DNA from: Manihot esculenta | Lineage: Eukaryota > Streptophyta > Magnoliopsida > Malpighiales > Euphorbiaceae | NCBI RefSeq assembly: GCF_001659605.2 | Contig: NC_035172.2 | Location: 15,935,051 to 15,999,050, forward strand | Direction: 5' to 3' | DNA: 64,000 bases | In this document: piece by piece, positions 35,286 through 48,479 of the stretch | Position numbering within the stretch: position 1 is the first letter of the stretch | Layout of the letters: the number at the start of each line of letters is the position of its first letter | The notes under the pieces: generated by a model | The model's input: only the letters and a program-made list of their open reading frames with translations | Databases searched by the model: none | Told to the model about the DNA's origin: nothing | Position numbers and translations under genes: made by a program

Positions 35286-36520
35286 TTTTTAGAGATATGT
35301 CCTAATCGTTTATGCCATAACGAATATGAATTCTCAATGGTCAATTTGTGTCTTTTACTTATTGTATCAACATGCAAGGATTCATTAAAAGAAGCAATTG
35401 TATCAAGTAAATATAAATTAGCATAACTTGATAAAGAACCAGAGCCAACCAAATTTTAATTTTGAAAAAGATTAAATTTTCTATTTCCAAATGAACAATA
35501 ATAACCAAATTTGTCCAATATTGAAATAGAAATCAATTTTCATCTGAAAGACAGTACAACAAAGTCTCAAACAAATCCAAATAGACTTTAGTTCTTAATA
35601 ATAATCTAAAAGTCCCAATTGCTTCAACTTCAACTTACTTGCCATCACCAACATAGATGTATCTTTCACCATCATCAGGCCTTTGGCAATTCAGGCAATC
35701 CTGCATAGACAAACTAATGTGAGTAGTTGCACTTAAATCTATCTACCAAGTGTATCTTAGAACTGAAGCCAAATTAACCTCAGAACAAACAAAGTTAAGA
35801 AGCATACCTTTCTTAGCACTCCATACGTGATAATTGGTACACTGCATCTTCTAGTGTCCAACAGCTCCATAGAAGAAATAACCATCTTTAGTTTGTTCCT
35901 TCGATTGTTTCTTTTATGGTGCTATTACCGCAACTTCCTTATTCTTCCTTTTCTTATTGTCTTTCTTCTTGTCCTTAGAGGTGGAGACCAAATGATACTT
36001 GGTGCCTTTTCTTGCTTCAACCTACTCTCTTCCTAATCACAATGAGAGATGAGCTCATTAGGGGTCCATGAGTCCCTTTGACCGTTATAGCTCATCTTAA
36101 TTTGACCAAATTGTATAGGAAGAGAGAAAAAAAACCAAATGCACTAACAAGTCTTTAGATAAATCCAACTTGAGTGCCCTTAAACTTGAAGCAATATTAG
36201 AAATTTTCATAATATATTATCTTATATTTCCTTTGCCTCTATACCTTATAGAGATGATGTTTGCTAAGAGTATACTTGTTTCAACCTTTCATTCTTAGCA
36301 AATCTCTTCTCAAGGTCCTTAGGGAAAACCTTAGCAGTGTCCACTTAATCAGATGTGGTACCCTAAAAGCCTCAGGAATGGCATGCTTAATGACCATAAG
36401 ACTAATGCGATTAGACCTTTCCCACTTTTCCATCTCCCTCTTTTGCTCAATGGTACTCTCATCAATGAGATCAGTAGGTCTAGGTTTCTTTAACGCAAGA
36501 TCTAGGTCCATGACACCAAT
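35286..36520 (-). pseudogene. copia-2 gag, zinc knuckle, protease and pre-integrase remnants
   Basis: Gag sequence around 36511-36281 includes EQKREMEKWERSNRISLMVI, a typical UBN2-type copia gag word. A decayed CCHC knuckle (GYFFYGAVGHQKMQCTNYH) lies near 35890-35830, with the first Cys changed to Tyr. The protease active site, normally DSGATTHIS, reads DLSATTHIS near 35750-35725. The pre-integrase domain at 35452-35290 keeps NSYSLWHKRLGHIS. Stops separate all parts. The reading ends at the junction with the Tat-like element. Confidence 0.85.
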
Positions 36521-37548
36521 AGTGATTAATACATTCTCTTGCCATGTCTTAAAATTTGTACCATTCAGTATAGAAATAGAGTTGATACTAGCAGTAATAT
36601 TAGTAGTAGGAGCAGAAACTAAAAATAGAATAAAACATATAAAACAAACTCAGATAAGTGCCGAAACAAAAACAAAAATGGAATAATGAAGTTAAACCCC
36701 ATCTCAAGACATCATATACTCCATCAATATTTCATCTTTAGATAAAAAATTAACTCGTAAGTAATATCTTGGTGCAACAATTAAACACTAATAATAAAAT
36801 AAAATGCCAAATAATAATTATTTTTTTTACGTCGAGTTATTATTTACATGCAAGACCAAATAATTATCACGTACTAATTATCATAAATGCATATATAATT
36901 ATATTAAATATTAATTTTCTTTTGGACCAATCAATATTTATATAACTATATACATACAATTAATTATATATTTTGAAATAAATTAATCGATTTCCATAGA
37001 GATCACTTTAGCAATACATTGATTCAATTAATTCATCTCAAAATATATATAACCATACTGTACTTTAAATTTAATTCCATAAAATCATAAATAAAATCAT
37101 AAAAAAATCCAAAATCAAATACGTCCATCATAAAACCCAAAAGCCAAATACTCAGGATTTCAGAAAAACAAAAAATCATAAACTAATTTTATATTATTAG
37201 GATGTGCGTTGACTATATCAAAGCCACAAAATCCAAAAAGGAATTGATAAAAAAATATAATGAACTGTTTCATATCAAAATTACTAGACACAACAATATT
37301 GAGAGTATAATATTTCAATTCATGGCTATCAAAAAAAATGCACAGAAATTTAGAAAAAGAAAACCAAAGAATTGGATTAAAAAACACTTGAATCATGTAT
37401 ATAGAAATAGAAAACTTAATATCAAATATATAAGAAAAACACCGAAGCCAATTGAAAAGGAAACTGGAAAAAATTCAATCAATCAAAAAACTAAAAGATT
37501 TAATTCTTAATTCTTAATTATTCAATAGGAATGGATTTTAATATCAAA
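36521..37548 (-). other. copia-2 5' leader with decayed primer-binding site
   Basis: AT-rich untranslated region between gag and the 5' LTR. Directly inside the LTR the minus strand reads TGATATTAAAAT. The expected initiator-Met site is TGGTATCAGAGC, and every mismatch is G-to-A or C-to-T. Open frames at 37160-37510 have no recognised domain. Confidence 0.6.
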
Positions 37549-38004
37549 TGTAATAATATTTCAAAATTCATTAACTCATAGATCATTCATGTCAAATCAT
37601 CAAGATATATAATCTGAAGCGAAAGCGTACCTGAATCTATTGTATCAATAGAAAATTAATGATGTTCTAGTCTTCTAAATTGATAGGTGGAGCGGAAAGA
37701 AAAGTCTTTGCTTTTTCTACATATTGAAAAATAAAAAGAAAACTTTACCAATAATTTGGAAATCATAATCCTTTTATATGATAGCAAATATATTTCTTTA
37801 TTTCTAATTTAACCCATCAAAAATTAGAAATTATAAAAGAATATATCTACAATATAACCCATATTTTACCATATTATTATGTTCCACTTTTATTTTAATT
37901 AGATCACTTTAATATTTGGGCCAAGTCTTTCCTTATGATAAACAAAACATATAATTATTATAACCTTAATATATATATACTGTATTTATCCATATATTCT
38001 TACA
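37549..38004 (-). repeat. copia-2 5' LTR, 456 bp
   Basis: Direct repeat of 22343-22781. On the minus strand it starts TGTAAGAATATATGG and ends in TATTATTACA. Confidence 0.9.
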
Positions 38005-38009
38005 AAAAG

Positions 38010-38420
38010 TTTCACATTGTGATATGAATCAGATAAAAATTGAGAAAATCTATGTTGGAAGCAGAGAAAGCCAACAGGCCTGAGCTCGTAGCCCAACACA
38101 GATTTTGCAAGAGGTGCGGGAGCAAAGCTCCTTATAAAGAGTTATAAATAATTGTATTTTTTTCTGTTCTGTATTATGCAAGATTTTGAGAAACAAATTG
38201 GAATTAAGATTTGAGCTTTAGAGATTGTAGCTCTTTTTCCATTATAGTAGGGTTTATCTCTATTTTGTCCGTAGATATAGAATTTATAACTAAATTATAT
38301 TAAATTTCTTGTGTCTTTTCTCTGCTCTCTAATATTGCGATTGAGAATACTTGTATACTTATACTAATAAATTGAAATTATAGAAAGATTTGTGATTAAG
38401 GCAATTTTTAACGCTACGCA
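38010..38420 (+). mobile_element. Probable copia LTR fragment
   Basis: The stretch TTCCATTATAGTAGGGTTTA, followed by TCTATTTTGTCCGTAGATATAG, resembles the R-U5 portion of common plant copia LTRs. No internal region or partner LTR is present, and ends were not resolved. It is recognised by resemblance only. Confidence 0.35.
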
Positions 38421-40539
38421 TCAATTTTTAAACTATTTTAGTACAAAATATTTTTAATACTATACATTATTTTTTACACTATTTTTAATACTAAAAAATT
38501 ATTTTATTTACATTTTTCTCTCTCTTTAATATTATATTATTTATTTTACTTTAACCTTATTTATCCATTTCACTCAAAAATTTAAAGAAAAAAATAAAAT
38601 TTTATTGCTTGATTTGAATTTTATTTTTGATTCATTTGCTCGTGAAATGCTAAGAAAAAATTTAAATATCAAATAAAAGAGCTCAATATTAACAACCACC
38701 ACTGTCGTCTGCCTCTAATGTATATAATCAATATCTTAATGATATTATTGGATTCGGGTCCAATCTATCATAATATTAAATATTTAGTGTGCTGTTGCTG
38801 ATTGTATTTTTAATTAATATATATTGTTCAATTATAATATATATGTCACTCCACTTATTTCCACTTATTTTATATAATATATTATAAATAAATTAATTTA
38901 TTATAAATACTATTTATAATTAAGAATATATTAATTTAAATTAAATTTTATAATTATAAAAATATAAAATAAATTTAAAAAATAATATATTACTAGAGTA
39001 AAAAAAATAAGGATCTAATTAAAAAGTTTTATATAGTCAAATAATAAAAAAGGACTTTTATGAAAAAAGATTATAAAATGTTAGACTATATTATAAATTA
39101 ATAAAAAAAAGTAAATAGCGGTGTTACGCTACAGTGTCACGCTACAGTGTCATGTCAAATATATGTTAAATATAGCGTGACACGGTAGCATAGTACTAAA
39201 ATCCGACTAAATTTTAATATTATATTGGAGGTGATTTCCAATGTTAAAATAAAAATTTAACGTAGCGTTAGGAGATAATTTAATTAAAGAAATTAATATG
39301 TTCAAGTAAATATCATAAACGTAGAATTTAGTTTAATTAAATAACATTTTTATTATGTTGAAAGAGGATCTATGTGATTTTAAATTTAATTTTCTTTAAA
39401 ATTATAAACTTTTATTTATTGGATTGACGGTATTAAATCCTAGTTTCTGATTAATAGAAGTATGAAAGCTCAAACTCTAGATTCGCTTTTTAATTGATTG
39501 GTTATTTGGATTAAATTTACTTAGCTCAGTTAAACTTGAAATGAAATTAATTTTATAGATATTATGTTTATTTAATCATATTTTAAAGTCTAGATAATCA
39601 AATTTATCATATTCTAATAATTAAATAGGATATTGTCAAAGCATGTTTGGTGTAACAAGACATATGTAAATTAATTCCGAAGTCTTGATATCGATTTCCG
39701 CTCCTAGTAGTTTGTCACTAGTTTTAAATAAATTTATTTACTCGGAAAAGTTTAAATTTTTACTATTTTATAATTTAATTTAAAATTTTAAAAATTATTA
39801 AAATTACCTAAAATTAAAAATTTTATTATAATTATATATAAACTTAAAATTTAAATCAGAAAAAATATATCTCGATAATATTTTATTATATTCATATGCA
39901 CATAAATTTAAAATTTTTAATTTTATTATAATTTAATTGAAATTTTAAAAATTGATGTAATTTAATTAAAATTTTTTAAATTTAATTTTTTATTTTCATC
40001 TAATATAATATAAATAATAATAATTTTAATTTTTTTTTATTAACCACAAGTTTCAATAAAATTTATAGTCAAGAGTTTTCGAATTTTACTTCTCCAATTA
40101 CCATTTCCATTTTAAAAAAATAAATAAATAAATAAAATTTATAACAAATCTCATATTAGCTTTTTAAGTATTTATCACAATAAATATATTTACTATAAAA
40201 AATTAAATAAAAAATTATTATAATTTTTTTACTCGACGGATGAAAGTGAAATATAATAATAAAATTTTAGAAATTTAATAGTAAAAAAAATAATTTTATG
40301 AAATTTGAGTTAAACTAAATTAATTTTTAAAATTTTGAATTGAATGATAAAATAATATACACCGAGAATAATAAAATAATTCACATTATCTTATTACATT
40401 AGCAACATACATTTCATAAAGTTTTAAATTTAAATATAATTATAATAAAATTTATAATTTTAAATAATTTTATTAATTTTTAAATTTTAAATTAAATTAT
40501 AAAATAACATGAAATTTGAGGAAACTCAAAAAACAAGCT
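38421..40539. other. AT-rich DNA with a MITE-like inverted repeat
   Basis: TAACGCTACG at about 38409 and its inverse CGTAGCGTTA at about 39256 could be ends of a MITE. Between them CGCTACAGTGTCACGCTACAG (39127-39147) faces TAGCGTGACACGGTAGCA (39173-39190). The rest is featureless AT sequence. Confidence 0.3.
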
Positions 40540-41243
40540 CTTTGTGCCCTGAACATCAAGATTTACTTTTGAGGAACTGAGAATCAGCTACTATCAGAAG
40601 ATTTGACTTGCATACGACCAGCTTCTACTTCCGTTTCCATGGTTGGCACTTTACATCGAGACTCCTCCTCGCCTTATAAACTAAAAATCTTCAACAAGCT
40701 GCTGTTGATGAAAAAAATAAAAAGATCTAAAAGGAAATGGAAAATCAATATTGATGATCTAAGATCCAGAAAAAATAGAGTTTTACAGGAGTTCTGTAAG
40801 TTTAGAAAAAAACTTAGACCTAGAGGTGGGTTATTTTCCCTTTTATCTGTTTTCTTTGTCTGCTAGTGACGTATAACAGACTGTCTACCATTGGTCCACC
40901 TGTCCCTGCCACGTTGATATGAACGTACGAGGAAATCAGATCCTTGCTCCATGCGTAACGGCCTCTAATTCTCCCTAAATGTGCATGCGGATGGATCCAC
41001 TGGACAGATGGATTGGTTTCCTTCCTGGTTTCGGGCTGAGCCGAAAGATAAGATAAAGGTTGAGTCCAGAGAAAACCTATCCGTTGGGCCGAAAGAGCCG
41101 GATTGATGGGGAAACTATCTGGAGATCGGTCCTAAAAATGAGTGGACTGGACCTGACTCATGCGGGAGGTTTAAAGACCTCTAAATAATGGGCTGATACC
41201 GAAAATTTGAACACAGACGGAATAAAGAAATCCAGCGTGATCA
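40540..41243 (-). mobile_element. Tat-like gypsy 5' end fragment: LTR plus leader
   Basis: The LTR (40752-41243) runs TGATCACGCTGG to ATCTTAGATCATCA on the minus strand and aligns with 30175-30671. It continues at 40751-40540 into leader sequence ending near an ATG after GAGTCTCG, close to the gag start context of the nested copy. The primer site has decayed to ATTGATTTTC. Gag and everything beyond is lost. Confidence 0.75.
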
Positions 41244-42419
41244 AATTGTGGCATAATTTAATTCTCTCACCAACATCCATGTAATTTCCTTTTCTTGAAT
41301 TAAAGGATAACTACTGAATGGGACCACCTTGGATTCTGAGTGGACAAACAATTGAATTGGGAGAGGCCCCTCTTTATTAGGTGTGATGACTGTTACCATC
41401 CATAAAATCTAAACCCTCATGGTCCTCATCATCAACTCGTTTGCCAGGTCTTTTACTGTCGTATTGGTTGTGGAAAATTACAAGTCAATGACAACTCATT
41501 CAAACACTTCCCTTTCTCTCACTTTCCCTTCTCACTTTATATGGAGAAATTAGGAAAAGAAATATTTTGGGAAAAATTTAGCATGACTATTAATTTTAAC
41601 CTAGACATGATCCCTACCTTTTAGACAATCATATATTGTGAGAAAACGTATGGAGACTACCATACAAAAGAAAAAGAAAATATAATATTTATATGGGGCT
41701 TAAAGTATTAATTTCTTTTATTTTTATCGATTTGTTTATTTACAGAAAGTATAAAAAATATTTTTTATGAAAATTGCGAATGATGACTCGTTTTCTATTA
41801 TTTAATTTTAATTTAAAAATAAAATATATTAATAAATTTATATCTAATAGTGTTAATAAATTTTTAAAATCTAAAAAATTACTTATTAAAAAGAGAAAGT
41901 CTTTTCTTAATATTGAACTATTTTTTTTATCAGATAATATTTTCTATTAATTAATTTTTTTATTATAATAAATATAAAAATAATTAAAAATAATTTTTTA
42001 AAAAACACCAAACAAATGTTTACTAATAAGCATACCAAGAACCAGAGAAGGTCAAGGTTTTATTTTTCTTTCTCTCTTGTATTTATTTATTTAATATTAT
42101 TGCAATATATAGGCATCATCATGAGTTAATTTTGTATAAAAATTGGATCATTGTATCTTGTTGAGGAGTGCTTTGATGCATGTAGTTTTACCTTATTTTG
42201 AAGAGAAGCTGTTTAATGGTATTAAATTATTCATTACAAATCAAATTAGTTATTAATAAAATCTTAATAACTATTTTAGGAGAAGCCCACTTATTAATCA
42301 ATCAAGCAATTTCTCAAAATTTATTAGCACCTAAATATTATAGGCAATTCTTATATTATTTGAATTTTATAACATAAAGATTACAAATGAAGAACGATGA
42401 ACATTCTCGGGAGAATTTT
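41244..42419. other. Unclassified DNA, apparently low copy then AT-rich
   Basis: 41244-41680 has balanced composition with no recognised coding sequence. 41700-42400 is AT-rich. Confidence 0.4.
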
Positions 42420-43288
42420 CTCTGAGAGATTTTTTATTTTTAAGACTAAAAGCCTCCTTTCTGTCAGAAACGTTGGCCGTCTCTACCCTTTCTAGGCAAG
42501 GGCGGCTTCGTTCTCTCTGTTCGGATATAGATTTCCTCTCCTTTGTTTGGGTGGATTTTTTAAAGTTTTTTTTATTCTTTTCTTTTCTTTTCTTTTCTTT
42601 TCTTTTGGTAGATGAGTTTAGAGAGAAAATTTGCTTTTGTGCCCTACTTTATGTATTCTATTTTTTCACATTTGGACTTCCTACTAATAACAGCAGAAGA
42701 GAGCACCTTTTTGCTGGATTGTGCACTACTTCGTTGACGTGATCGTGGGAGTTTTTCTTCCTTCCCTTTCTTTAGTTTCGGGATTTATCGGACGACTTAT
42801 TGTGTCTTGTTGTATGTGTTGTTTGGCAACTCCTTTCTCTTGGAGCAATAGTGCTTTTGGTTTTTGAATCACAAAGGTCGGAACACCACTTTTCCAGTCC
42901 GGCGGTTGAGCTTTTGACATATTTTTTTTCTCCAAATGAAATGGTAGGTTATAAGAGTGTTTTCACAGGTGCTTCAGTTTGTTGTTAATGGCTTTTATGG
43001 CTACTAGTGGAGTTTAATGAAACTTAAATAATAATTAGTCTCTTGGACAGTCAGTGATATCTCGTAGAAGAAGGAGACCGCGCTACAAATACTAAGAAAA
43101 TCATATTGAATTTTTCTTTCTTTTTTTTTTTTTCGAATTGTCATTCGGATTAGAATTTCTTTGGACTTCAATATATTTTTTTTATCGTGGGCTTTAATTC
43201 CTAATTTTCTATAAAAATTGCTATGTAATTTGGCCTTGGGCCTTCATCTAATGTATCTTTATTTTTGAGAAAAAAAAAAAAAAAAAAA
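42420..43288 (+). mobile_element. Possible LINE or other poly-A retroelement 3' end
   Basis: T-rich, untranslated-looking sequence with a (TTTTC)n run at about 42570-42605 ends in a run of about 20 A at 43269-43288. A terminal poly-A after GGCCTTGGGCCTTC suggests a retroposed 3' end in plus orientation. No reverse-transcriptase motif is present and target duplications were not found. Confidence 0.3.
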
Positions 43289-45199
43289 CTAAAGACGGAT
43301 GTTATGGCCAGTATAACATAAAAAAGATTTTTCAAGCGAAATAAGATTGTTAGAATTTTCAAAACCTCTAAAATCCACTTCTATTCCTTTTTCTTTTTTT
43401 CCAGTACCTTTATTTTGGAAAATTTCTTTTTCTCTCCATTGAAACAAATTGTAATTATTTCTGCTGAAATATGATTTGGTCTATAGACAGTATTGTATCC
43501 TTCAGAACTTTTTGTCAGCATTACAGAGAGACACAGGCAACATAGTGGAGCAAGCAACAATTGTCAAACTTGGGGGGGCCAACTGGCCAAGAGAATTAGT
43601 TGCCAAAGTGCAGAAGCCAGCAGCCAGCAGCCAGCAGGATAGAGAGAAAAATACCATTATTGAACATACTCAATAACATATTGACGCATATCATCTAAAG
43701 AATCATTATGGCTTTAGTTGAAATTTCCATCTCACAATATCTTTATTCTTTAAACTTCAAAGTGCATTCAGATTAGCTTATAATAATGAGGAAGCATTCA
43801 TGCAGAATTCGTCAAGTTTGCTATCATTACTTGTACGACTCAATTCCTTCTCACCCATTTTCCAACTTCCAGACTTTACCTATCTTGTGACATTTTCAGG
43901 TGAATTTTTTAATTTTATACAGCTTTTGAGTTCCGTTATTATTTATTTATTTTTGTCCTCGTCCAATCCTCCATAAAAATTAATCTATTATATTCGTGGT
44001 TGTCCTTTCTAAAGTAAGTTTTATTTTTTTAATAGAATTTACATTATGATCCAGTTTGACCGTAAACTATATGACCGGTTAGATTTGAAATTTAGACTAA
44101 TCAATCGGTTTTAAAATCAAACGAAATATTGTACCTCTTCCTAATCAAAATCAAAACTGAACGGTTTAAATTAACGCTTAATATTTAATATTAGTTGAAT
44201 TTTAAATTTTTAAAATAAATTATTTAGTAAAATTGTGTGCCTTAAAATTAACATATAAGTAAATTAATTATAAAATAATTAAATTTAAATTATTTTTTAA
44301 GTTATAAATAATATAATTTATATTTAAATATAATATTATGTTATTTTTTATATTATGCAATTTACTTATTTATTTAATTATCGATCCAATCATATTTAAT
44401 ATTTATATTTATTTTTTTATTTAATTTTATCTAAATTTTTTAGTTTCCATGACTTAACTAGAATCAGAATCAAAATTATAAAAATTCAAAATCATAACCA
44501 TAATCATAACTATAGCCATAACTATAACCATCTTAAAATTAAATTGAAATTAAATTAAAATCGTTAAAAAAATTAAAATTATTTTTAAATCATTAAAATT
44601 AAATCGATTTCAATTCAATTCGAAAATTAAATGAAATCACTGATTTCGAACTAAAATTGAACTTGGCCAGACCTAACGAGGCATTTTCTCTTATATTGCT
44701 TTTAAGCACCTATGGTTTCTTAAGCAGATACCACAAACCCTGAATCTCCATCATTGTTGGGTATTTAATTAGGTTGGTGGCTTTTTTTCTTTTTCAAATT
44801 CTGGTGCTTTTGTTTAGCCATTTTCAGTATTCTTTATGTTGCCTTGTTGACCCACTTTCTCAGTGTGTAAAGAATCAGGAAAAGTAAGAGATCAACCACC
44901 TATGATGATTAACCAGGTAATCAGTTGAATCAAAGTTTCTATGTAGAAGTATCAGACAACTCCCATAATTATTTTAGTTGAAATAATTATAAAAGCTAGA
45001 GATAATAATTAAATAAAATTCCGAAATATTCATATTAAAATATATATACTCCAAACTATAAAAATTAATTAATTTATTTTAAATTAATTTAAATTAATTT
45101 TTATTATTAAATTTAATAAAAATACCGCGTCATTACCATAATCAGTACTAAAAATTAATATTTTAATATAATTTAAATATATAATTATAAAATAAATTC
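43289..45199. other. Unclassified to AT-rich intergenic DNA
   Basis: Includes a CCAGCAG-type short tandem (about 43617-43640) and a degenerate ATAACC/ATAACT run (about 44488-44535). Fragments of a 66-codon open frame at 43476-43676 match nothing known. Confidence 0.4.
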
Positions 45200-45905
45200 T
45201 AAACTTTATTAAAATTTAATTACATCCTCATTTTTTAATAAATATACCAAATTAATTTTTAATTTATTTGATTTTTAATTTTAATTTGATTTATTTATAA
45301 TTTTAAGTAACATATTTGTGAGAGCTAATAACTTTTTTTTTTTTTTTGTATGGATATGTTCAATTTTTTAAGTAGATATCAGTTAGAAAGTGTTGCGCTA
45401 ATAATAATACTACTAGTAAATTAAGAATTACCATTCTAATAATTTAAAAATTAATTATACTTATTATATCTATTTAAATAGAATTGAAAATTAACTATTA
45501 GTCTAATTAATTGAAAATAGCAAAATAAATTTAATTTATGATTATATTTTATAAATTGTATAATGAATTTAACTATTTTAAATTTATTAAATAAATTATT
45601 AACTTTCAGTTTAATTAAAGTGAATATAATAAATATAATTAACTTTTTAAGTCTAGAGAATCATGATTCTTAATTTACTAGAATTAATATTATCACAACA
45701 TTTATAATTTATAATTATGTAAAACGTTACATTTATTGATTAAAAAAAATTAAAAAATAAATTATCAAATTTTAAAAATATATCGTCTAAAAGTATAAAT
45801 AAAATAAATTAAAATTAAAAATTAGATAAAATTAAAATATTAATTTGGAATATATTTATTAAAAAAAATTGAGAATATAATTATTGAAATTAATAAAATT
45901 TAAAA
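45200..45905. repeat. AT-rich fold-back repeat, diverged third copy
   Basis: Bases around 45390-45500 (GTTGCGCTAATAATAATACT and onward) are an imperfect inverse of 45610-45700. Both arms resemble 19590-19990. The symmetry supports a fold-back element with a centre near 45545. Confidence 0.5.
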
Positions 45906-48479
45906 TTTTTTCAACGATTATTAAATATATTAAAATATTAATTTTTTATGTTAATTAAAATAATGGCATAACAGTTAAATTTAACAGTGGAGTATAAATA
46001 AATAAATTTAAGTAGTTAGTTTAATATATATTACTTACATTTTATAATTTAAAATATATTTATTAAAATATAAATAATTTAGAATTTTTTAATTATTATT
46101 ATTATTATTATTAAGTGCAAAGGGAAACACACATAACATGATATTGTCCATGTGGATTTCATTTTTGCATGGTGGTGCTCTCTTGTAGTCCTTTATCAAC
46201 GCAAGTAAAAGATTAGAACCAACCTTCCTTTTATGTTATCATTGCTTATTACATAAGAATAGGTGAGATTATATAAGTTAAAACACAAGGAAATTAAAAT
46301 ATTTATAATAAATTATTTAAGTTTTTTTTTTTAAATAAATTACGCCAAAAAGAGACTTTGTAAAGAAATTGACAAAGGAAATAGAAATATGCACAAATAA
46401 AGAAACAAAAGAAAATAACCTCGTATAGGAAAATATGAAAAACAAAATCCAAAGGATCGAGTATTCGGAAATGAGGATTTGAATGTGGGAAAAAAAAAAA
46501 ATCACCAGGCTAGGGGTCAGGACAGCCCTGAGCCTCTGAGCTGGAAAATATTGAATACGACTATTTTTTGTTAAAATTAGAAAAATTTTATCATTTAATT
46601 TTTTAATATAAAAAATTTATTTATTAATCTCTCAATTTTAAAAAATATATTAAAATATTTTTAAAAATTTTAAATATTTACTAATTAATATTTTTATTAA
46701 TTTTAAATATTAAATATTTTACTATTTAATTTATATAATATAAAAATTATTAGTTGATTTTTTAATTTTATAAAAATATATATTAATTAGTTCATATATG
46801 TTAAGTGTATTTTAAATTTTTATACAATACTCAATGATTAAAATTAATAGAAAAATTAGTTAATAGACTTTTTAAAATTTGAAAAATGTTTTAATATATT
46901 TTTTAAATTAATAAAACTAATTCAAGATTAAAAAGTAATTTATCCTTAAAATTAAAAGGAAAATCCACATATTAATATTTTTGTGAAGTAAGCCCAGCCA
47001 AGTTCACCTTAGGCCCGTTCCGGTGGGGCTGCAGCAGGGGGCCTAATGCGAAAACGGCATCATGTTGTCTTGGCTCTTTCAAATTTGTTGCGAGGAGCCA
47101 AAACGATTGCGCAAAGCGTGACCTATATATTCCAGGAAACCTCCAAGGACTGAAGTCCCGTGGTATTTTTTACTTCGATCAATTGATCTTAAAAAATTAA
47201 ATATTTATATATTTTAATAATTTTATTCAAACGTTTAATTTCAATTATTTAATTTAAAATTAAAATATTTTATATAAATTTTATCTTAATTTAAAATTAA
47301 AGTAAGAAAATATACTTTTTAATGATTTGATACATAAATAAAAGATAATTTATATTAAGAATTTAAATGTGTATACATTTTAAATATTTTATTCAAATTT
47401 TTTAATTTTGATAATTTATTATAAAATTAAAATATTTATATAAATTTTATTTAAATTTGAAATCAGAGTATGTATTTTTTATTATGTGACATTGTATTTG
47501 ACTTTTTTATTATTAAATATAAATTTCTTTTATATTTAAATAAATATTATTAACATATAAAATTAATTAAAATTATTTTAATTAATTAAAGTATATATTT
47601 AATCTATTTCCTTATTTTTTATTCTCTAGTCTCATATTTTTTTATTTTTTGTAAATTATAAATTTTTAAATATAAAATTTATTATTTCGGTGAAGCGAAC
47701 CTGGATAATTCGGTTTCGATTATTTTTTTTACTGACTATATTATAGGTAATAATGTTAAGGGGAAGAAAAGGAAAAATTTATATAAATTTTTTAACTTTA
47801 TAACAAGTAGTCAAAATTAAAATATTTAGATAAAAATTTTAAAATGTATAAATATTTAATTTTTCTAATATCAATTATTTTTATTTATATATTAAATAAG
47901 ATCTATATTTAATAATAAAAAATATCATATGCAGTAATGAATAAAAATAGTTTCAATCAATTAAAAATATTAATTCAATAAACTAAATTCTTACAGGATT
48001 TCAACTCTATAAAATTTAATTAAAACATAATTAGTTTCAACCAGATAAAATTCTTAATTACTTTATCAAATCTAGCTCTTCAATTCAATAAATACTTAAT
48101 AATTTAACTAAAATAAAAATAGTTTTAACCAATTTTACAATTCTTAATGTAATAAATTAAGTTCATATGTGATTTCAACCTTATAAATCTTTCAACTATA
48201 CAAATTAAATAATTTCTATTGACTTTTTTGTATAAATATTAATTTCATTTTTATTAAAATATTGATTTTTCTAAAGTGTTAAAATGAAAAAAATTGGGAA
48301 GTATCACTCTTAAAAATATATATATAAAGAGTTTGGAGGCTTTTGCCGGAAAGTGGAATTAGCATTTAAATGACTACCCAATTAAAATAGTGAGAAACTA
48401 AATTGGTTTGTCTCCTAATTTGAAATAAAGTGCAATTAGACCTTACTATACTAAATTATTGCAATCAAGAATAATAAAA
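45906..48479. other. AT-rich intergenic DNA with two balanced islands
   Basis: Islands at about 46110-46560 and 46980-47165 are less AT-rich. The second holds an inverted pair TTGGCTCTTT and AGGAGCCAA. Neither shows coding sequence I recognise. Confidence 0.4.

Larger units (their letters stand above)
22343..38004 (-). mobile_element. copia-2: Ty1/copia LTR retrotransposon, minus orientation, split by nested insertions
   Basis: LTRs at 22343-22781 and 37549-38004 lie between identical AAAAG target duplications (22338-22342 and 38005-38009). Minus-strand order is 5' LTR, decayed primer-binding site, gag, zinc knuckle and protease, pre-integrase domain, Tat-like insertion, reverse transcriptase, RNase H, LTR-element insertion, polypurine tract, 3' LTR. 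Without its passengers it would be about 4.5-5 kb. Integrase and the front of reverse transcriptase were lost in a deletion that also clipped the Tat-like insertion. Confidence 0.92.

Noticed and set aside
36261..36686. 141-codon plus-strand frame
   Set aside because: Shadow of copia-2 gag, which is recognisable on the minus strand here.
22343..38004. Endogenous pararetrovirus origin for the pol fragments
   Set aside because: Domain order, LTRs, target duplications and YVDDI with copia RNase H motifs fit Ty1/copia; no movement-protein or coat-like sequence seen.
40603..40866. 87-codon plus-strand frame
   Set aside because: It lies across an LTR end and leader of a minus-oriented Tat-like element.
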